Assembly (NCBI RefSeq): GCF_947493875.1
Contig: NZ_CANLSU010000002.1
Span: forward strand, 1-64,000
Reading direction: 5' to 3'
Origin: an uncultured Marinococcus sp.
GTDB taxonomy: Bacteria; Bacillota; Bacilli; Bacillales; Marinococcaceae
DNA: 64,000 bases
Part shown: in pieces, positions 22,617-30,879 of the stretch
How the letters are laid out: each line of letters starts with the position of its first letter
Numbering within the stretch: position 1 is the stretch's first letter
The notes under the pieces: generated by a model
Databases searched by the model: none
What the model saw: only the letters and a program-made list of their open reading frames with translations
What the model was told of the DNA's origin: nothing
Position numbers and translations under genes: made by a program

Positions 22617-24044
22617 ATGAAAAAGGGTTTGTTTTTATCAGGAGAGGATAAGGCGGCTGAAAAATATTATTCAGTTTTTAATCCCCATACGGAAGGTTTG
22701 ATTGGAGAAGCAGCTGACTGTACCCCCTCCGAGATGAGTGAAGCAATAGAAAAAGCAGAGGAAGCGTACAAAAAAATGAAAGCGTTAACATCAAACGAAA
22801 AAGCTGAGATTTTATTCCGAGCTGCAACGATTCTGCGGGATAGGGAGGAAGAAGCTGCGAGGATTATCTCTCAGGAAGCCTGTAAACCGGTAACTGCTGC
22901 CCGCACAGAAGTCCAGCGGACCGTGCAGACGCTGCAATTTTCAGGCGAAGAAACCAAGAGAATGAACGGGGAATACTTACAATTAGACGCTGCAGAAGGC
23001 GGTGAAGGACGGGATGCTTATACACTCCATGAATCAATCGGAGTGGTCGGAGCAATTACTCCTTTTAATTTTCCATTAAATCTTGTTACTCATAAGGTTG
23101 GCCCGGCAATAGCCGCAGGAAACACTATCGTGGTTAAACCAGCGGAGCAAACTCCTTTTTCAAGCATGCTCCTGGCAGAAATATTAAGTGAAGCAGGTCT
23201 TCACCCAGGTGCAATCGCAATAGTTCCTGGAGATGGAAAAACGCTGGGAGAGGTAATGCTGAAGGATGAACGAATTAAAAAAATATCTTTTACCGGCAGC
23301 CCGGAAGTAGGAAAGCTGCTCAAAGCAGAAGCCGGCCTGAAAAAAATGACTCTTGAATTAGGAAGCAACTCGCCGATGTATGTGGATCAGTCATGCCGCG
23401 GAGAAGTGAGTGAAGTGGCTGAGAAATCAGTTAAAGGGGCGTTCGCTTATAATGGCCAGGTTTGTTTGAGTACACAGCGCATTTATGTGCATGAAGAAAT
23501 TTTTGATGAATTTATACAAGAGTGCTCAGAAAAAACTGCCCGGCTTCAATTCGGAGACCCTTTGGAAGAAAGCACGGAGGTTTCGAGCCTGATTAATAAA
23601 AAATCACAGCAGCGCCTGTATGAATGGATTAAAGAAGCAAAAGCAGAGGGAGCAGAGGTTCTGGCAGGAGGAGAAAAAGTTGGTAATGGTCTAGAGCCAA
23701 CGATTTTATCCAATGCTTCTTCTACATCCTCTATATCCTGCAAAGAAGCTTTTGGGCCGGTAGTAATCATCAACAAAGTAAAAAACTCTGAAGAAGCTCT
23801 GGAACAAATGAATAACAGCCGATTTGGCCTGAATGCGGGGGTGTTTACAAATGATCTGAAACAGGCCGTTGATATGGCACATCGCATAGAAGCCGGGCAG
23901 GTTCTCATTAACGATGTCCCTACTCTCCGTTTCGACCATATGCCTTACGGGGGAGTGAAGGATTCCGGCTATGGAAGGGAAGGGGTAAAATATGCTATCG
24001 AAGAAATGACGGAATTAAAAATGATAAGTATAAAATACCGTTAA
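22617..24044 (+). CDS. NAD(P)-dependent aldehyde dehydrogenase of the LacI-controlled operon
   Basis: The 475-residue enzyme has all ALDH landmarks: ITPFNFPLNLVTHK (oxyanion Asn), VVKPAEQTPFSS, FTGSPEVGK, the general-base Glu in TLELGSNSP and the nucleophile Cys in YNGQVCLSTQR. The FNFPLN form and overall pattern recall lactaldehyde, sulfolactaldehyde and phosphonoacetaldehyde dehydrogenases rather than betaine aldehyde dehydrogenase, but the substrate is not determinable. AGGAGGATGAAGG precedes the ATG. It is the first structural gene of the operon; an alcohol dehydrogenase closes the same operon, so a two-step alcohol-to-acid oxidation is likely. Confidence 0.9.
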   Translation: MKKGLFLSGEDKAAEKYYSVFNPHTEGLIGEAADCTPSEMSEAIEKAEEAYKKMKALTSNEKAEILFRAATILRDREEEAARIISQEACKPVTAARTEVQRTVQTLQFSGEETKRMNGEYLQLDAAEGGEGRDAYTLHESIGVVGAITPFNFPLNLVTHKVGPAIAAGNTIVVKPAEQTPFSSMLLAEILSEAGLHPGAIAIVPGDGKTLGEVMLKDERIKKISFTGSPEVGKLLKAEAGLKKMTLELGSNSPMYVDQSCRGEVSEVAEKSVKGAFAYNGQVCLSTQRIYVHEEIFDEFIQECSEKTARLQFGDPLEESTEVSSLINKKSQQRLYEWIKEAKAEGAEVLAGGEKVGNGLEPTILSNASSTSSISCKEAFGPVVIINKVKNSEEALEQMNNSRFGLNAGVFTNDLKQAVDMAHRIEAGQVLINDVPTLRFDHMPYGGVKDSGYGREGVKYAIEEMTELKMISIKYR

Positions 24045-24056
24045 GGAGAGAGTAGT

Positions 24057-24539
24057 ATGCAAATACAGACAATGAGAGGAAAGAAAAAAGAGTATTTGTT
24101 TACTTGTTATTATCCTAAGTACGCAGCTGAATGGCTCGTAACGTTTCAGACCCTATTTGGCGAACGAACAGAAAAAATTATTACCGCTGGAGACGGGATA
24201 ACAAATCAGCAGGGCATCATAGATGGTCTGCCAGTCTGTGAAACTGTCGAAGTACAGAACGAAGCAATTATTCCTTATGAGATCGAGAAGCAGGAATTTC
24301 AGGAGCAGGGAAAAGAGACATTAAGAAAATACTTTTTATATCAACGCCGTTCCTGGAAGGTTCCTGTAGTAAAAAGGGAGAACACGTATGTTTTTTATGC
24401 TCCTTATCAAATTGAAAGTGCAAAAAAACTTAACAGTAATAAAATGAAAGTAATGTTATATGAAGTGAGTTCAGAATCTTACGATAAATTAGAAAAGTTT
24501 CCTATTATCCAGCGATTTTATCAAGAAAGGGGAGCGTAG
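24057..24539 (+). CDS. Hypothetical protein in the catabolic operon (160 aa)
   Basis: This soluble, mixed alpha/beta protein is rich in Lys/Glu and aromatic residues (TCYYPKYAAEWLVTFQTLFG, LRKYFLYQRRSWKVPVV, RENTYVFYAPYQIESAKKL). No signal peptide, membrane helix or metal motif is visible. I recognise no family. AAGGAGAG lies nine bases before ATG 24057. It sits between the aldehyde dehydrogenase and the transporter subunits with gaps of 12 and 1 bases, so it is surely part of the operon and probably acts on the same substrate or in its regulation. Confidence 0.7.
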   Translation: MQIQTMRGKKKEYLFTCYYPKYAAEWLVTFQTLFGERTEKIITAGDGITNQQGIIDGLPVCETVEVQNEAIIPYEIEKQEFQEQGKETLRKYFLYQRRSWKVPVVKRENTYVFYAPYQIESAKKLNSNKMKVMLYEVSSESYDKLEKFPIIQRFYQERGA

Positions 24540-24540
24540 A

Positions 24541-24639
24541 ATGAACTTCCTGATAATTATGGCCGTTTGTATAGCTGGCACCTGGGTCGGGATGGCACTG
24601 ACACTTTGGAAAACAAATATTTTAAAGGAAAAAGAATAG
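24541..24639 (+). CDS. 32-aa single-helix protein, probable symporter small accessory protein
   Basis: The 32-residue peptide has one transmembrane helix (FLIIMAVCIAGTWVGMALTL) and a short Lys-rich cytosolic tail. It starts one base after the preceding stop, with AAGGGGAGCG as ribosome site, and ends nine bases before the SSS symporter. Small hydrophobic partners encoded just ahead of SSS symporters are a recurrent arrangement in Bacilli, so I infer it assists or stabilises the transporter. Confidence 0.75.
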   Translation: MNFLIIMAVCIAGTWVGMALTLWKTNILKEKE

Positions 24640-24648
24640 GGGGATTCG

Positions 24649-26172
24649 ATGGATACACAAATTGTAACCTATTCCTGGATTTTCATGGGCTTATTTATAC
24701 TAATGATGCTTTATTTCGGCTGGATTGGAATGAAAAAAACGAAAACGTCAGAGGATTTTGCCACCGCAAGATCAAGCTACAGCCCCTTAGTAATCGCCTT
24801 AGTAATTGCAGCGGGTATATCCAGTGGCTCCACTTTTATGGGCATGCCGGGGCTTGCTTACAGCATCGGGACTCCGAGCCTCTGGTATCCGCTGCTTTAT
24901 CCTATAGCCACCGTTATTGGCATGCTTTTTGTAGCTAAGGTTATAAAGAAATATGGCGATGAATTCGGTACAAGAACGATTCCGGAATTTATCGGCGAAA
25001 GATACAAAAGTGATTTTCTGCGGATTGCTTTAACGATTATTTCCATTTTGCTTATTTTTTACGTCGTTTCTCAATTTGTTGCTGCTGCGACAATGTTTCA
25101 AACTATGATGGGTGTTGATTACGGAGTTGGTTTAATTATCACAGCAGCAGTACTTGCTGTGTATGTATTTATGGGAGGGTCGCACTCAGATATTATTACC
25201 GATGCTGTACAGGGACTTTTAATGCTAATAGTGGCTATTACAGTATTTGTTTGCTTTATGACGAGCGTAGGCGTCAATGGCGGCTTTACCGATATGCTGA
25301 ACACAGTGAGTAATGAAAATCCCCAGGGCGGCTTTAATCAATTGTTTCTTCCCGGTGATAATACGTACGGAGCTTTTTGGCTGGTAGCCTTACTATTTGT
25401 AGCTCACTTACCTTTTTCCGTGCAGCCGCACCTTGGTAACAAATTTATGGCTGTGAAAGGCAGTAAAGATATTAGAAAGCTGATTATGTATTGTACTATT
25501 TTTGCTACAATCCTGCCTTTAATGGCGTTGGGCGGAATGCTTGGAGTGGCCGTAGTCGGTGCAGACGCAGGTATTAGTCCTGACCAGATAATTCCGGTCC
25601 TTTTCAGTGAAATATTTCCGCCAGTAATTGCAGCATTTCTGGCAATAGCTGTACTATCTGCTGTAATGTCAACTTCAGACGGTCTGATAGTATCACTGAC
25701 TCAACTGCTGGCTAATGATTTATATCGTAAAACGATTGTGCCTAAAATCAATATTTCGAAGGCAAAAGCGGAACGCAATGAATTGATTATCAGTCGTTAC
25801 AGCACCTTTGTAGTAATCATAGCAGCTATCTTTTTCGCCTGGTCCCCGCCAGAATTCCTGGCAGTTTTCATGTGGATCGGCATTGGAGGTATCATGGCGG
25901 CTACTGCAGGCCCTATCGTGGTCGGTGGTATATGGGATCGGGCAAACAAAACAGCGGCTATTTCCTCTTTGATAGCAGCCACAGTTGTATACTGGTTCGT
26001 GTATCTGCCAATTGGACTTAACTTCTCTAATCCTTTCGGAGCTGCTGGTATTGGGGTCATCGTCGGTATGCTGACGATGTATATTGTAACTATAGCTACT
26101 ACGGAGGCACCAAAGGAAAGCGGCTTAGATATAAAACAAAAACCTAGTACAAGGAGTGGAAAAAATGTATAA
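24649..26172 (+). CDS. Sodium:solute symporter (SSS family)
   Basis: The 507-residue inner-membrane protein has ~13 helices and SSS features: KTSEDFATARSSYSPLVIAL, the IAAGISSGSTFMGMPGLAY first-core helix, FGTRTIPEFIGERY, and AIAVLSAVMSTSDGLIVSLTQLLANDLYR (the sodium-site SxxSD-type helix). It should import the operon's substrate with Na+. The substrate is unknown; SSS members take up sugars, carboxylates, proline, choline-like compounds or sulfonates. GGGGGATT precedes the ATG. Its last codons overlap the next gene by eight bases, indicating translational coupling. Confidence 0.9.
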   Translation: MDTQIVTYSWIFMGLFILMMLYFGWIGMKKTKTSEDFATARSSYSPLVIALVIAAGISSGSTFMGMPGLAYSIGTPSLWYPLLYPIATVIGMLFVAKVIKKYGDEFGTRTIPEFIGERYKSDFLRIALTIISILLIFYVVSQFVAAATMFQTMMGVDYGVGLIITAAVLAVYVFMGGSHSDIITDAVQGLLMLIVAITVFVCFMTSVGVNGGFTDMLNTVSNENPQGGFNQLFLPGDNTYGAFWLVALLFVAHLPFSVQPHLGNKFMAVKGSKDIRKLIMYCTIFATILPLMALGGMLGVAVVGADAGISPDQIIPVLFSEIFPPVIAAFLAIAVLSAVMSTSDGLIVSLTQLLANDLYRKTIVPKINISKAKAERNELIISRYSTFVVIIAAIFFAWSPPEFLAVFMWIGIGGIMAATAGPIVVGGIWDRANKTAAISSLIAATVVYWFVYLPIGLNFSNPFGAAGIGVIVGMLTMYIVTIATTEAPKESGLDIKQKPSTRSGKNV

Positions 26173-27343
26173 ATCGTTTGTTTCCCCAATCAGAATTGTT
26201 TCAGGTGAAGGAGCGGTAAATGAAATACCGGCTTTGCTGAAGTCCTATCAGGCAGGGCGGGTGATGGTTTTTGCTGACCCAGGGGTGTTGGATGCCGGCA
26301 TCGTAGCTCCTTTAGAAGACCAGTTAAAAGAAGCCGGGGTAATATATGAAATATATTCCGACCTAAAGCCGGAACCGCCTGCAGAAATTGGAAAGAATGC
26401 CCTGCAGGCACTAAAATCATTTGATGCGGATTTTGTTATCGGAATTGGAGGAGGAAGCTCGCTTGACATCGCAAAGGCAGTTTCTGTATTGCACGGTAAC
26501 GAAGGGTCCATTGAGAATTATTTAAACCTTTCAGGAGATAAATCCCTTGCAAATAGAGGTCTCCCAAAGCTTTTAATACCAACAACTGCCGGTACAGGGG
26601 CAGAGGTAACAGATATAAGCGTATTTTCGCTGGAAGGTACCAAGGACGTAATCACCCATGAATTTTTATTGGCAGATGTTGCCGTGGTAGATCCGGATCT
26701 TACGATGACAGTGCCACCTAAGGTTACTGCTGCTACTGGGGTGGATGCTCTTACTCATGCAGTAGAAGCATATATTTCTGTTAACAGCACTCCGCTGACG
26801 GATGCTCTCGCTTTGGACGCAATGGAAAGAATAGCGAAAAATATTCGTACAGCTGTATGGAATGGCAGTAATAAAGAGGCGCGTGCACAAATGAGCTGGG
26901 GGAGCATGACTGCGGGGTTAAGCTTTTATAATGCAGGTGTTGCTGGTGTACACGCTTTAGCCTATCCGTTAGGGGGGTTATTTAAAATCCCTCATGGTGA
27001 ATCGAATGCTGTACTTCTTCCTTATATCTTTGATTACATCTGGCCTTCCTGCATGGAAAAAATGGGAGTGATAGCAGAGCGGATAGGGGCAAATACTGAA
27101 GGATTATCAAAAAGAGAAGCCGCAATAGCGGGTGTTCGGGAGCTGAAAAACATTGTGGAGGATGTTGGGATTCCCTCTACATTGGAGCAATTCGGAATTA
27201 AAGAAAGTGATCTCGTGAATTTGGCTGAAAGTGGGGAAAAACAAACAAGGCTTTTAGCAAGAAGCCCTAAGCCGTATTCTTATCAGGATATTTTAGGAAG
27301 GTATGAAGCGGCTTATGCAGGTATTTTAGAAATTGACAAGTAA
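26165..27343 (+). CDS. Iron-containing (type III) alcohol dehydrogenase
   Basis: The 392-residue NAD(P)-dependent dehydrogenase of the Fe-ADH family has GIGGGSSLDIAKAVS (cofactor), LIPTTAGTGAEVTD, and metal ligands in GVDALTHAVEAY (Asp, His), AGVHALAYPLGG (His) and IPHGESNAV (His). All four ligands are present, so it should be active. The start is ATG 26165, eight bases after AAGGAG; the GTG at 26156 overlaps that site. It presumably oxidises an alcohol taken up by the SSS protein to the aldehyde handled by the first enzyme of the operon, or the reverse. Confidence 0.9.
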   Translation: MYKSFVSPIRIVSGEGAVNEIPALLKSYQAGRVMVFADPGVLDAGIVAPLEDQLKEAGVIYEIYSDLKPEPPAEIGKNALQALKSFDADFVIGIGGGSSLDIAKAVSVLHGNEGSIENYLNLSGDKSLANRGLPKLLIPTTAGTGAEVTDISVFSLEGTKDVITHEFLLADVAVVDPDLTMTVPPKVTAATGVDALTHAVEAYISVNSTPLTDALALDAMERIAKNIRTAVWNGSNKEARAQMSWGSMTAGLSFYNAGVAGVHALAYPLGGLFKIPHGESNAVLLPYIFDYIWPSCMEKMGVIAERIGANTEGLSKREAAIAGVRELKNIVEDVGIPSTLEQFGIKESDLVNLAESGEKQTRLLARSPKPYSYQDILGRYEAAYAGILEIDK

Positions 27344-27345
27344 GT

Positions 27346-27382
27346 AAAAAAAGGCCCTGTTCTTATAAAAAGAACGGGCCTC
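27346..27382. terminator. Terminator of the LacI-controlled operon (bidirectional)
   Basis: AGGCCC-GTTCTT pairs with AAGAAC-GGGCCT across ATAAA (one-base bulge), with A-rich and T-rich sides. It separates the operon from the convergent siderophore-binding protein gene. Confidence 0.75.
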
Positions 27383-27386
27383 TGCT

Positions 27387-28325
27387 TTATTCGCCGGTAA
27401 TTTTTTCTACTGAATCGTTGAGCTGGTATTCACGGCCAAGCAGCGTGAAATCACTCCATTTTGTATTGTTTACATAATAAAACTGTTCGTTTTGAACGGC
27501 TTCGGTATCAGCAAGCAGATCATCCACAAGCTCCTGGGATTGCTCTGTCGGCTCTCCCTGGTCGGTGAGAACGAACAGGTAGTCGGCCCCTTCCACGTAA
27601 TCAGGCACTGTTTCAAGAGAAATAGCCTGCGTTTCCGTGTTTTCTGTCACGCCCTCTGTCGGTTCAAGCCCTGCGCCTTCATACAGGCCGGCAAATACGG
27701 ATTGATCGTGAACGTAAACTTCTTTGCCGATGAATTGGACGACGGCTGCTGTTGCATCTTCCGGCACGTCATTGTCCGCAAGCGTCTGTCTGGCTTCCTC
27801 CGCCTGCCGTTCATATTCGTTCAGCCATTCTTCGCTGGCATCTTCTTTGTTCAATGCATCAGCGGTGTTTTGAAGCTGCTCTTCCGGCGTGTCCCCAAAG
27901 GCAGTCATATACACCGGAGCAATTTGTTCGAGCTGATCGAGAGAGTCCGACTGATAATCGGATAAAAGGATCATATCCGGCTCAAGCTCGTTGATCTTCT
28001 CGACGTTTGGCGTATCACCGCCAACGCTTTCCACTCCCTCGAGCTGGGCTCCGTACGTATCGAGATAATAGTCAGAAGTGCCTATCGGCTGTTCATCAAG
28101 AATCAGCATGTCTGCTACATTCTGCAGGGCTACAACGTTTTGCGGATCTGATGGAATTTCCACTTCCCGGCCGGTGGGGTCAGTGACTGTTCTTGTTTCT
28201 GCCTCCGCATTCTCGCCGCTGTCTTCACTTCCGCCGGAATCTCCGGATGAATCGTTGCCGCAGGCAGCAAGCACAAATAAAAAGGCGAAGCCAACTGCAA
28301 ATAAAGAAATCCACTTTTTAACCAA
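27387..28325 (-). CDS. Siderophore-binding lipoprotein (iron ABC transporter SBP)
   Basis: The 312-residue extracytoplasmic lipoprotein has a signal with lipobox LFVLAACG (Cys22), then an acidic linker, then a class III (FhuD/FecB-like) substrate-binding fold (TVTDPTGREVEIPSDPQNVVAL to TLLGREYQLNDS). The pattern is of the YclQ/FpuA/CeuE type that binds iron-siderophore complexes. The start is TTG 28325 with GGGGGAT upstream. A Fur-type box overlaps the upstream region. No permease or ATPase gene is adjacent, so it must work with subunits encoded elsewhere. Confidence 0.87.
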   Translation of the reverse strand: MVKKWISLFAVGFAFLFVLAACGNDSSGDSGGSEDSGENAEAETRTVTDPTGREVEIPSDPQNVVALQNVADMLILDEQPIGTSDYYLDTYGAQLEGVESVGGDTPNVEKINELEPDMILLSDYQSDSLDQLEQIAPVYMTAFGDTPEEQLQNTADALNKEDASEEWLNEYERQAEEARQTLADNDVPEDATAAVVQFIGKEVYVHDQSVFAGLYEGAGLEPTEGVTENTETQAISLETVPDYVEGADYLFVLTDQGEPTEQSQELVDDLLADTEAVQNEQFYYVNNTKWSDFTLLGREYQLNDSVEKITGE

Positions 28326-28343
28326 TATGTATATCCCCCTAGT

Positions 28344-28358
28344 TGATAATAATAATCA
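28344..28358. promoter_or_regulatory. Fur box upstream of the siderophore-binding lipoprotein
   Basis: TGATAATAATAATCA matches the Bacillus 7-1-7 Fur box (TGATAAT-N-ATTATCA) with one mismatch. It lies 19 bases upstream of the start codon. Iron repression is the expected effect. Confidence 0.8.
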
Positions 28359-28552
28359 TTTGCATGACTATTATATGGTATTCATTTTATAATTACAATG
28401 TAAACCTTTGGAACTAAGTAAAAAATGTTTTTCGCATATTTTTAATAGAGCAGGAGGGGTGTGCTTTAGCCTGTTTAACGTTACACTGAAGGTACTTTGC
28501 TTTTACGATTGTAAAACGCATGCCGGAGACTCTGCGTACAGGAGGAAATTTT

Positions 28553-29728
28553 ATGCGATTCGAACCGTCTGAACAAATCGAACGACTGCCGGAACAATTT
28601 TTTGCTTCACTTTCAAGAAAGGTCCAGAAACGCAAGGAAGAGGGACAGGACTTGATTAACCTGGGCCAGGGAAATCCTGATCAGCCGACTCCTGAGCCTA
28701 TTGTCGAAAAGATGAGGGGCGCTGCTGAAAATCCGGAATACCATAAATATTCCCCATTTAGGGGGTATGAATTTTTGAAGAAGTCAGCGGCTGATTTTTA
28801 TCAGCGGGAATACGGTGTGACGTTGGATCCAAAAACGGAAGTGGCGGTTTTATTCGGTGCAAAAACGGGGCTTGTGGAGATCAGCCAGTGTCTTCTTAAC
28901 CTAGGGGATACCGCGTTACTGCCAGACCCGGGTTATCCTGACTATCTCTCGGGAACAGCCCTTGCCAACGCAGAAACGGCTTTTATGCCGCTTAAAAAAG
29001 AAAATAATTTTCGTCCCGATTTTCGGCAGATTGAAGCAGATGTGCTCAACCGGGCAAAAATGATGTTTTTAAATTATCCTAACAACCCGACTGCCGGCAC
29101 TGCTACAACGGAATTTTTTGAAGAGACGGTCCGGACTGCTGTCCAGCACCACATTTGTGTCGTTCACGATTTCGCCTATGGGTCGCTCGGCTATGACGGC
29201 GAAAAGCCTCCCAGCTTTCTTCAGACCCCCGGGGCCCGGGAAGTGGGCATAGAAATGTATACACTTTCGAAAACGTTTAACATGGCCGGATGGCGTGTGG
29301 CTGTTGCGGTGGGCAATGCTTCAGTCATAGAAATGATTAATAACATCCAGGATCATCTGTATGTAAGTTTGTTTGGGGCGGTTCAGGAAACGGCAGCTTA
29401 TGCGTTTGATCACGGGGCAGAGATGGCTGAAGATATACTGAATGTTTATGAAAGCAGAAGAAACGTATTTATTCAGGCGCTTCACGATCACGGTGTAGCG
29501 GTGCAGTCGCCCCGTGGTTCCTTTTTTGTATGGATGGAAGTGCCAAAAGGCTACACCTCTGCTTCGTTCACCGAAGAGCTGCTCGAAGAAGCAGGTGTAG
29601 TAGTCGCCCCGGGCCATGGCTTTGGCAGCATGGGAGAGGGGTACGTCCGCATTGGTCTGCTCGAAGAGGAACAGCGATTAAAAGAAGCGGCTGCACGGAT
29701 CGCGGGTGTAGCCGCGGCGGTGAAATAA
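28553..29728 (+). CDS. PLP-dependent class I/II aminotransferase, MtnE/YkrV-like
   Basis: This 391-residue fold-type I aminotransferase has INLGQGNPDQPTP, HKYSPFRGYEFLK, LPDPGYPDY, FLNYPNNPTAG, and the PLP Lys in YTLSKTFNMAGWRVAVAVG. The best resemblance I can recall is MtnE (YkrV), the last enzyme of the methionine-salvage pathway, which transaminates ketomethylthiobutyrate to methionine; broader aromatic or branched-chain activity is possible. No other mtn gene is nearby. Start ATG 28553 follows AGGAGGAAATTTT. It is monocistronic and converges on the DUF4385 gene with only 22 bases between. Confidence 0.85.
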   Translation: MRFEPSEQIERLPEQFFASLSRKVQKRKEEGQDLINLGQGNPDQPTPEPIVEKMRGAAENPEYHKYSPFRGYEFLKKSAADFYQREYGVTLDPKTEVAVLFGAKTGLVEISQCLLNLGDTALLPDPGYPDYLSGTALANAETAFMPLKKENNFRPDFRQIEADVLNRAKMMFLNYPNNPTAGTATTEFFEETVRTAVQHHICVVHDFAYGSLGYDGEKPPSFLQTPGAREVGIEMYTLSKTFNMAGWRVAVAVGNASVIEMINNIQDHLYVSLFGAVQETAAYAFDHGAEMAEDILNVYESRRNVFIQALHDHGVAVQSPRGSFFVWMEVPKGYTSASFTEELLEEAGVVVAPGHGFGSMGEGYVRIGLLEEEQRLKEAAARIAGVAAAVK

Positions 29729-29750
29729 AAAAGCTGTTTAACTTTTTATT

Positions 29751-30197
29751 TCACCCATATTTCTGCTGATGGTCTTTTTTCCACGATAAATAGGTTTCGT
29801 CCTCCCGGGCCTTAATCCATTTTTCCTCAAAAATCCGGGCGGATTCGGCTTTTTCTTCATTGATCTGACGATCGTTCACGTTACCGTCTTTGTCGTATTT
29901 TTTGCCTCCTTTATAGTTGGCGTACCGGCGTGAGCGCGTATAGCCCATCTGCAGAAATTTTCTTGCCATATCCATTCCGACGAAGTCTTTTTGCTTTTTA
30001 TACTCCAAAAATAATTCATAAATTTGCCCGGAGGACTCCCTGGCAATGTCCGGGGTCTTAAACCTCCAATACGGAAGAATTTCACTTTTATACGGCTCCA
30101 CCATTAAAACGCCCTGTTCCCCGCGTCCTACGCGGTATTTATCCGGCTGTTCACGAAAATCAATACGATCAAAATCTTCATTATAATTAAAGCTCAT
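29751..30197 (-). CDS. DUF4385 family protein
   Basis: The 148-residue soluble basic protein has the DUF4385 signature as I recall it: DFREQPDKYRVGRGEQGVLMVEPYKSEILPYWRFKT, with a central DMARKFLQMGYTRSRRYANYKGG, both quoted in part. Members are small cytoplasmic proteins found in bacteria and phages, with no known function. ATG 30197 has AAAGGAGAGAGC upstream; the frame remains open beyond it without a better ribosome site. Confidence 0.75.
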   Translation of the reverse strand: MSFNYNEDFDRIDFREQPDKYRVGRGEQGVLMVEPYKSEILPYWRFKTPDIARESSGQIYELFLEYKKQKDFVGMDMARKFLQMGYTRSRRYANYKGGKKYDKDGNVNDRQINEEKAESARIFEEKWIKAREDETYLSWKKDHQQKYG

Positions 30198-30378
30198 AGC
30201 TGCTCTCTCCTTTATTTGCCTTTGTTTTCTTTGCCCGAAAATGATAAGAGTTATGTGTGAAAATACGTGCCTTATCAAGATTTATTTTCCCTGAAAAGGG
30301 GAATAACTAGTATGCGTAGCAGAAAAAAGGATTATTGAACATACATATCGAATTCTTGTGGTGGATGGAGGTTTTAAG

Positions 30379-30861
30379 ATGGAATATATTGAAAATGTAC
30401 GCAGCCAGCTTCTGGAGGAAGTCGAACCAGTTCCGGAAGCAGATTGGAACATAAAGACAGACACTACTGATTGGAGTATCGCCCAGGTAGTGGAACACCT
30501 CCGGTTATTTGAAGCTTTCGTAGGGAGGAGTATGAAAAGTGCTCTGGAAACAGAACCTACCACAAGAGCGGAAGAAAAGCCGATTCAAATGATGAAGTAC
30601 CGGCGCCGGCCGGCAGAAGCGCCGCAGGAGCTCCAGCCGGAGGACATGGAATTTGGCAAGCAAAACCTGCTTGAGGAACTGAAGGAAACAAGAGAATATA
30701 TCCGTCACCTGGAGGAAAAGCATACCAGGGAAGACTTAGCAGCACGTTCCATTTCGCATCCCAATTTTGGGCCTATGCCTCTTCATCAGTGGCTGGAAAT
30801 GATCGGTCTTCATGAGGAGCGTCATATCGCTCAAATTCAAGATATAAAAACTAAATTATAG
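30379..30861 (+). CDS. DinB-family four-helix protein
   Basis: The 160-residue DinB/YfiT-like metalloprotein has the His triad (VVEHLRLF near residue 38 and LHEERHIAQI near 146-155), indicating a bound metal as in bacillithiol- or thiol-dependent S-transferases. Exact activity is not assignable. ATG 30379 is preceded by TGGAGG. It is followed 18 bases later by dhaK on the same strand, so it may be cotranscribed with the dihydroxyacetone kinase genes, though a functional link is not obvious. Confidence 0.82.
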   Translation: MEYIENVRSQLLEEVEPVPEADWNIKTDTTDWSIAQVVEHLRLFEAFVGRSMKSALETEPTTRAEEKPIQMMKYRRRPAEAPQELQPEDMEFGKQNLLEELKETREYIRHLEEKHTREDLAARSISHPNFGPMPLHQWLEMIGLHEERHIAQIQDIKTKL

Positions 30862-30879
30862 ACTGAGGGAGGATAACAA

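Noticed and set aside
26165-27343. Fe-ADH plus ALDH as the choline-to-betaine pair GbsB/GbsA
   Set aside because: The regulator is LacI type and the ALDH motifs look closer to lactaldehyde or phosphonoacetaldehyde dehydrogenases, so the assignment is not supported.
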